From positions 1 through 6,689 of the forward strand of contig DKKP01000419.1 of the NCBI GenBank assembly GCA_002455335.1: a DNA stretch of 6,689 nt, given 5' to 3'. The stretch comes from Anaerolineales bacterium UBA6663 (GTDB taxonomy: Bacteria; Chloroflexota; Anaerolineae; Anaerolineales; UBA6663). A program made the translations under genes and the position numbers. Under the pieces are notes generated by a model. It had not been told where the DNA came from. It searched no databases and was given only the letters and a program-made list of their open reading frames with translations. Below, piece by piece: positions 5,486 to 6,689 of the stretch; positions within the stretch are counted from its first letter, which is position 1, and each line of letters starts with the position of its first letter.

Positions 5486-6625
5486 TCAGGCGGTCGGGCG
5501 CTCGTCGACGAACGCGGCCAGCGCCGCCAGACCCTCGGGCACCGCCAGCCGGCCGTAGCCGATCCGGAAGCGATCGGGAGGCGTGGCGAGCAGGCGCGAG
5601 GTATAGATGCTCGCCGGCAGCAGGAGCACACCGGCTTGCTCGAGCGCGGCCCGACAGAAAGCCTCGACCCCGTCGGCGCCGAGGTAACGCGGATAGGCCA
5701 CGCACCCGCCCTCCGGCGCCCGCCACTCGAACAGGTCGTGGCGCGTAGCGAAGAAGCCGTCGAGCAGCGCCAGGTTCTCGGCCACTAGCGCGCGGTTGCG
5801 CGCCAGCAACCGGTCGCGCGTCTTGAGCGCGATCGTGGCCAGCACCTCGCTCGGGCCGCTGTTGCAGATCGTGGTGTAGTGCTTGAAGCGCTCGAGCCGG
5901 CCGAGCAACGCACGATCGCGAGTCGCGAGCCAGCCGATGCGCAGGCCGGGCAGGCCATACGCCTTCGACAGCACGTTGATCGACAGGCCGCGCTCGTAGA
6001 GGTCGGCGGCCTGGGGCAAGGCGCGATCCCTGTCGCGCTCGAGGCCACGGTAGACCTCGTCGGAGAGCAGATAGATCCCGCGCGCCTCAGCCAGCGCGAC
6101 AAGGCCGCGCCAGGTCTCGGGCGCGATGACCTTGCCCGTCGGGTTGTTCGGGAAGTTGACGGCGATCAAACGCGTATTCGGGCGCAGCGCGGCGCGGACC
6201 TCGTCAAGGTCAAGCTCCCAATCGGCTTCGGGATGCAGCGCGACCCCGGTCACGGCGCACAGCTGCAGTGGCAGCTCCTCGAACGACTGATAATTCGGCA
6301 CAAGCACGACGGCATGATCGTCGTGGCCAAGCAACACCTGCATCGCGACGTAGATCGCCTCTCCGGCGCCGGCGAAGCACAGCACATCCTCGGCGGTCAG
6401 GGTCTCGTACGTCGCCGCGATCGCGCGGCGCAGCGCCGGCGCGCCATACGTCTCGGTATAGCCCAGGCGCAGCGTACGCCAGGCCTCTCGGTCGTCAACG
6501 TCCGCCCAACTCAGCAACTCGGCCACGTCGACGCTCTCCATATCGGAGGCGGTCAGGTGGTGGCGGGCCTTGAACTCCCACTTCGAGAAGTGCGCTTCAA
6601 GTCGGAAGTCGGGCAGGCTGGGCAT
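5486..6625 (-). CDS. PLP-dependent class I/II aminotransferase
   Basis: This is a complete 379-residue fold-type I aminotransferase of the aspartate-aminotransferase superfamily, probably cytosolic. The catalytic set is intact: Asn161 in NFPNNPTGK (157-165), Asp189 and Tyr192 in SDEVYRGLE, the Schiff-base Lys221 in LSKAYGLPGLRIGW (219-232), phosphate-binding Arg229, and Arg354 in RFRIGYGR, which matches the arginine that binds the substrate alpha-carboxylate. The small domain begins with an F-x-x-W-E-F-x-A-R-H-H-L stretch (13-24) and SDMES (27-31). GYTETYGAPALRRAI (55-69) is the usual subdomain entry. The length is normal for the family. AGGGAG lies 5 bases before the ATG. The amino donor and acceptor cannot be told from the sequence, and no biosynthetic neighbour is visible. 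It converges with the exporter operon and shows no link to it. The gene is preceded 28 bases upstream by a strong hairpin at the window edge. Confidence 0.95.
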   Translation of the reverse strand: MPSLPDFRLEAHFSKWEFKARHHLTASDMESVDVAELLSWADVDDREAWRTLRLGYTETYGAPALRRAIAATYETLTAEDVLCFAGAGEAIYVAMQVLLGHDDHAVVLVPNYQSFEELPLQLCAVTGVALHPEADWELDLDEVRAALRPNTRLIAVNFPNNPTGKVIAPETWRGLVALAEARGIYLLSDEVYRGLERDRDRALPQAADLYERGLSINVLSKAYGLPGLRIGWLATRDRALLGRLERFKHYTTICNSGPSEVLATIALKTRDRLLARNRALVAENLALLDGFFATRHDLFEWRAPEGGCVAYPRYLGADGVEAFCRAALEQAGVLLLPASIYTSRLLATPPDRFRIGYGRLAVPEGLAALAAFVDERPTA

Positions 6626-6652
6626 CGTAGCTCCCTGTATGAAACGAGGGTG

Positions 6653-6689
6653 CCGTCCGGCTCTGGCGCTTTGCGCCAGAGCCGGACGG
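6653..6689. repeat. Perfect 17-bp hairpin at the window edge
   Basis: The arms 6653-6669 and 6673-6689 are perfectly complementary over 17 bp around a TTT loop, and the second arm ends on the last base of the window, so the true arm length is unknown. It lies 28 bases upstream of the aminotransferase start. In the minus direction no T tract follows the stem; the plus direction leaves the window. It may be the terminator of a neighbouring gene, a repetitive extragenic palindrome, a 5'-leader hairpin of the aminotransferase mRNA, or a fold-back artefact if the sequence truly ends here. Confidence 0.8.

Noticed and set aside
4866..5726. A 286-codon minus-strand frame spanning the second lipoprotein, the gap and the aminotransferase end
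   Set aside because: It overlaps two supported genes out of frame and is Arg/Ala-rich with no motif.
1..6689. CRISPR array, tRNA, rRNA, insertion sequence or attachment site
   Set aside because: No regularly spaced direct repeats, no tRNA-like cloverleaf or rRNA stretches, and no transposase or integrase frame were seen on either strand.

Overview
This is a GC-rich bacterial window with short intergenic gaps. It holds an envelope-associated export locus and, converging on it from the right, an unrelated-looking PLP-dependent aminotransferase gene. The most likely source is a member of the Chloroflexota. The reasons are the lipoproteins with Thr/Pro/Ala-rich linkers after the lipid cysteine, the very Ala-rich adaptor coiled coil, and a MacAB-like exporter with no outer-membrane channel gene beside it. 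This is a judgement of style rather than a marker-gene assignment, at roughly 60% confidence.

Layout. At the left edge, on the minus strand, is a 64-residue PspC-domain membrane protein (31-225). A divergent control region of about 185 bp separates it from a plus-strand cluster. This region has two inverted repeats. Each encloses the ribosome binding site of one of the two divergent genes, and both begin with the same 8-mer, CATAGTGA. The cluster then reads: membrane-anchored HlyD/MacA-type adaptor (411-1994); MacB/LolD-type ABC ATPase (2006-2776, or from a GTG at 1991); MacB/FtsX-type permease (2773-3987, overlapping the ATPase stop as ATGA); and two tandem paralogous lipoproteins (4006-4587 and 4623-5249). 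Gaps are -4 to 35 bases and each gene has a plausible Shine-Dalgarno, so the five genes look like one operon. A 236-bp gap with no convincing gene follows. Next is the minus-strand class I/II aminotransferase (5486-6625), and the window ends on a perfect 17-bp hairpin (6653-6689).

How the genes may work together. Adaptor, ATPase and permease form the core of a type VII ABC (MacB-family) mechanotransmission exporter. The closest established parallel for a cell with one membrane is Bacillus subtilis YknXYZ, which protects against a toxic peptide. Lipoproteins anchored on the outer face could be accessory or substrate-handling subunits of the pump, and the divergent PspC protein suggests a link to membrane stress. 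The lipoprotein family is the least explained part. The two copies align without gaps over about 98 residues, and each carries two LTxxQ-like motifs exactly 40 residues apart. That recalls the Spy/CpxP periplasmic stress proteins, but homology is not shown here.
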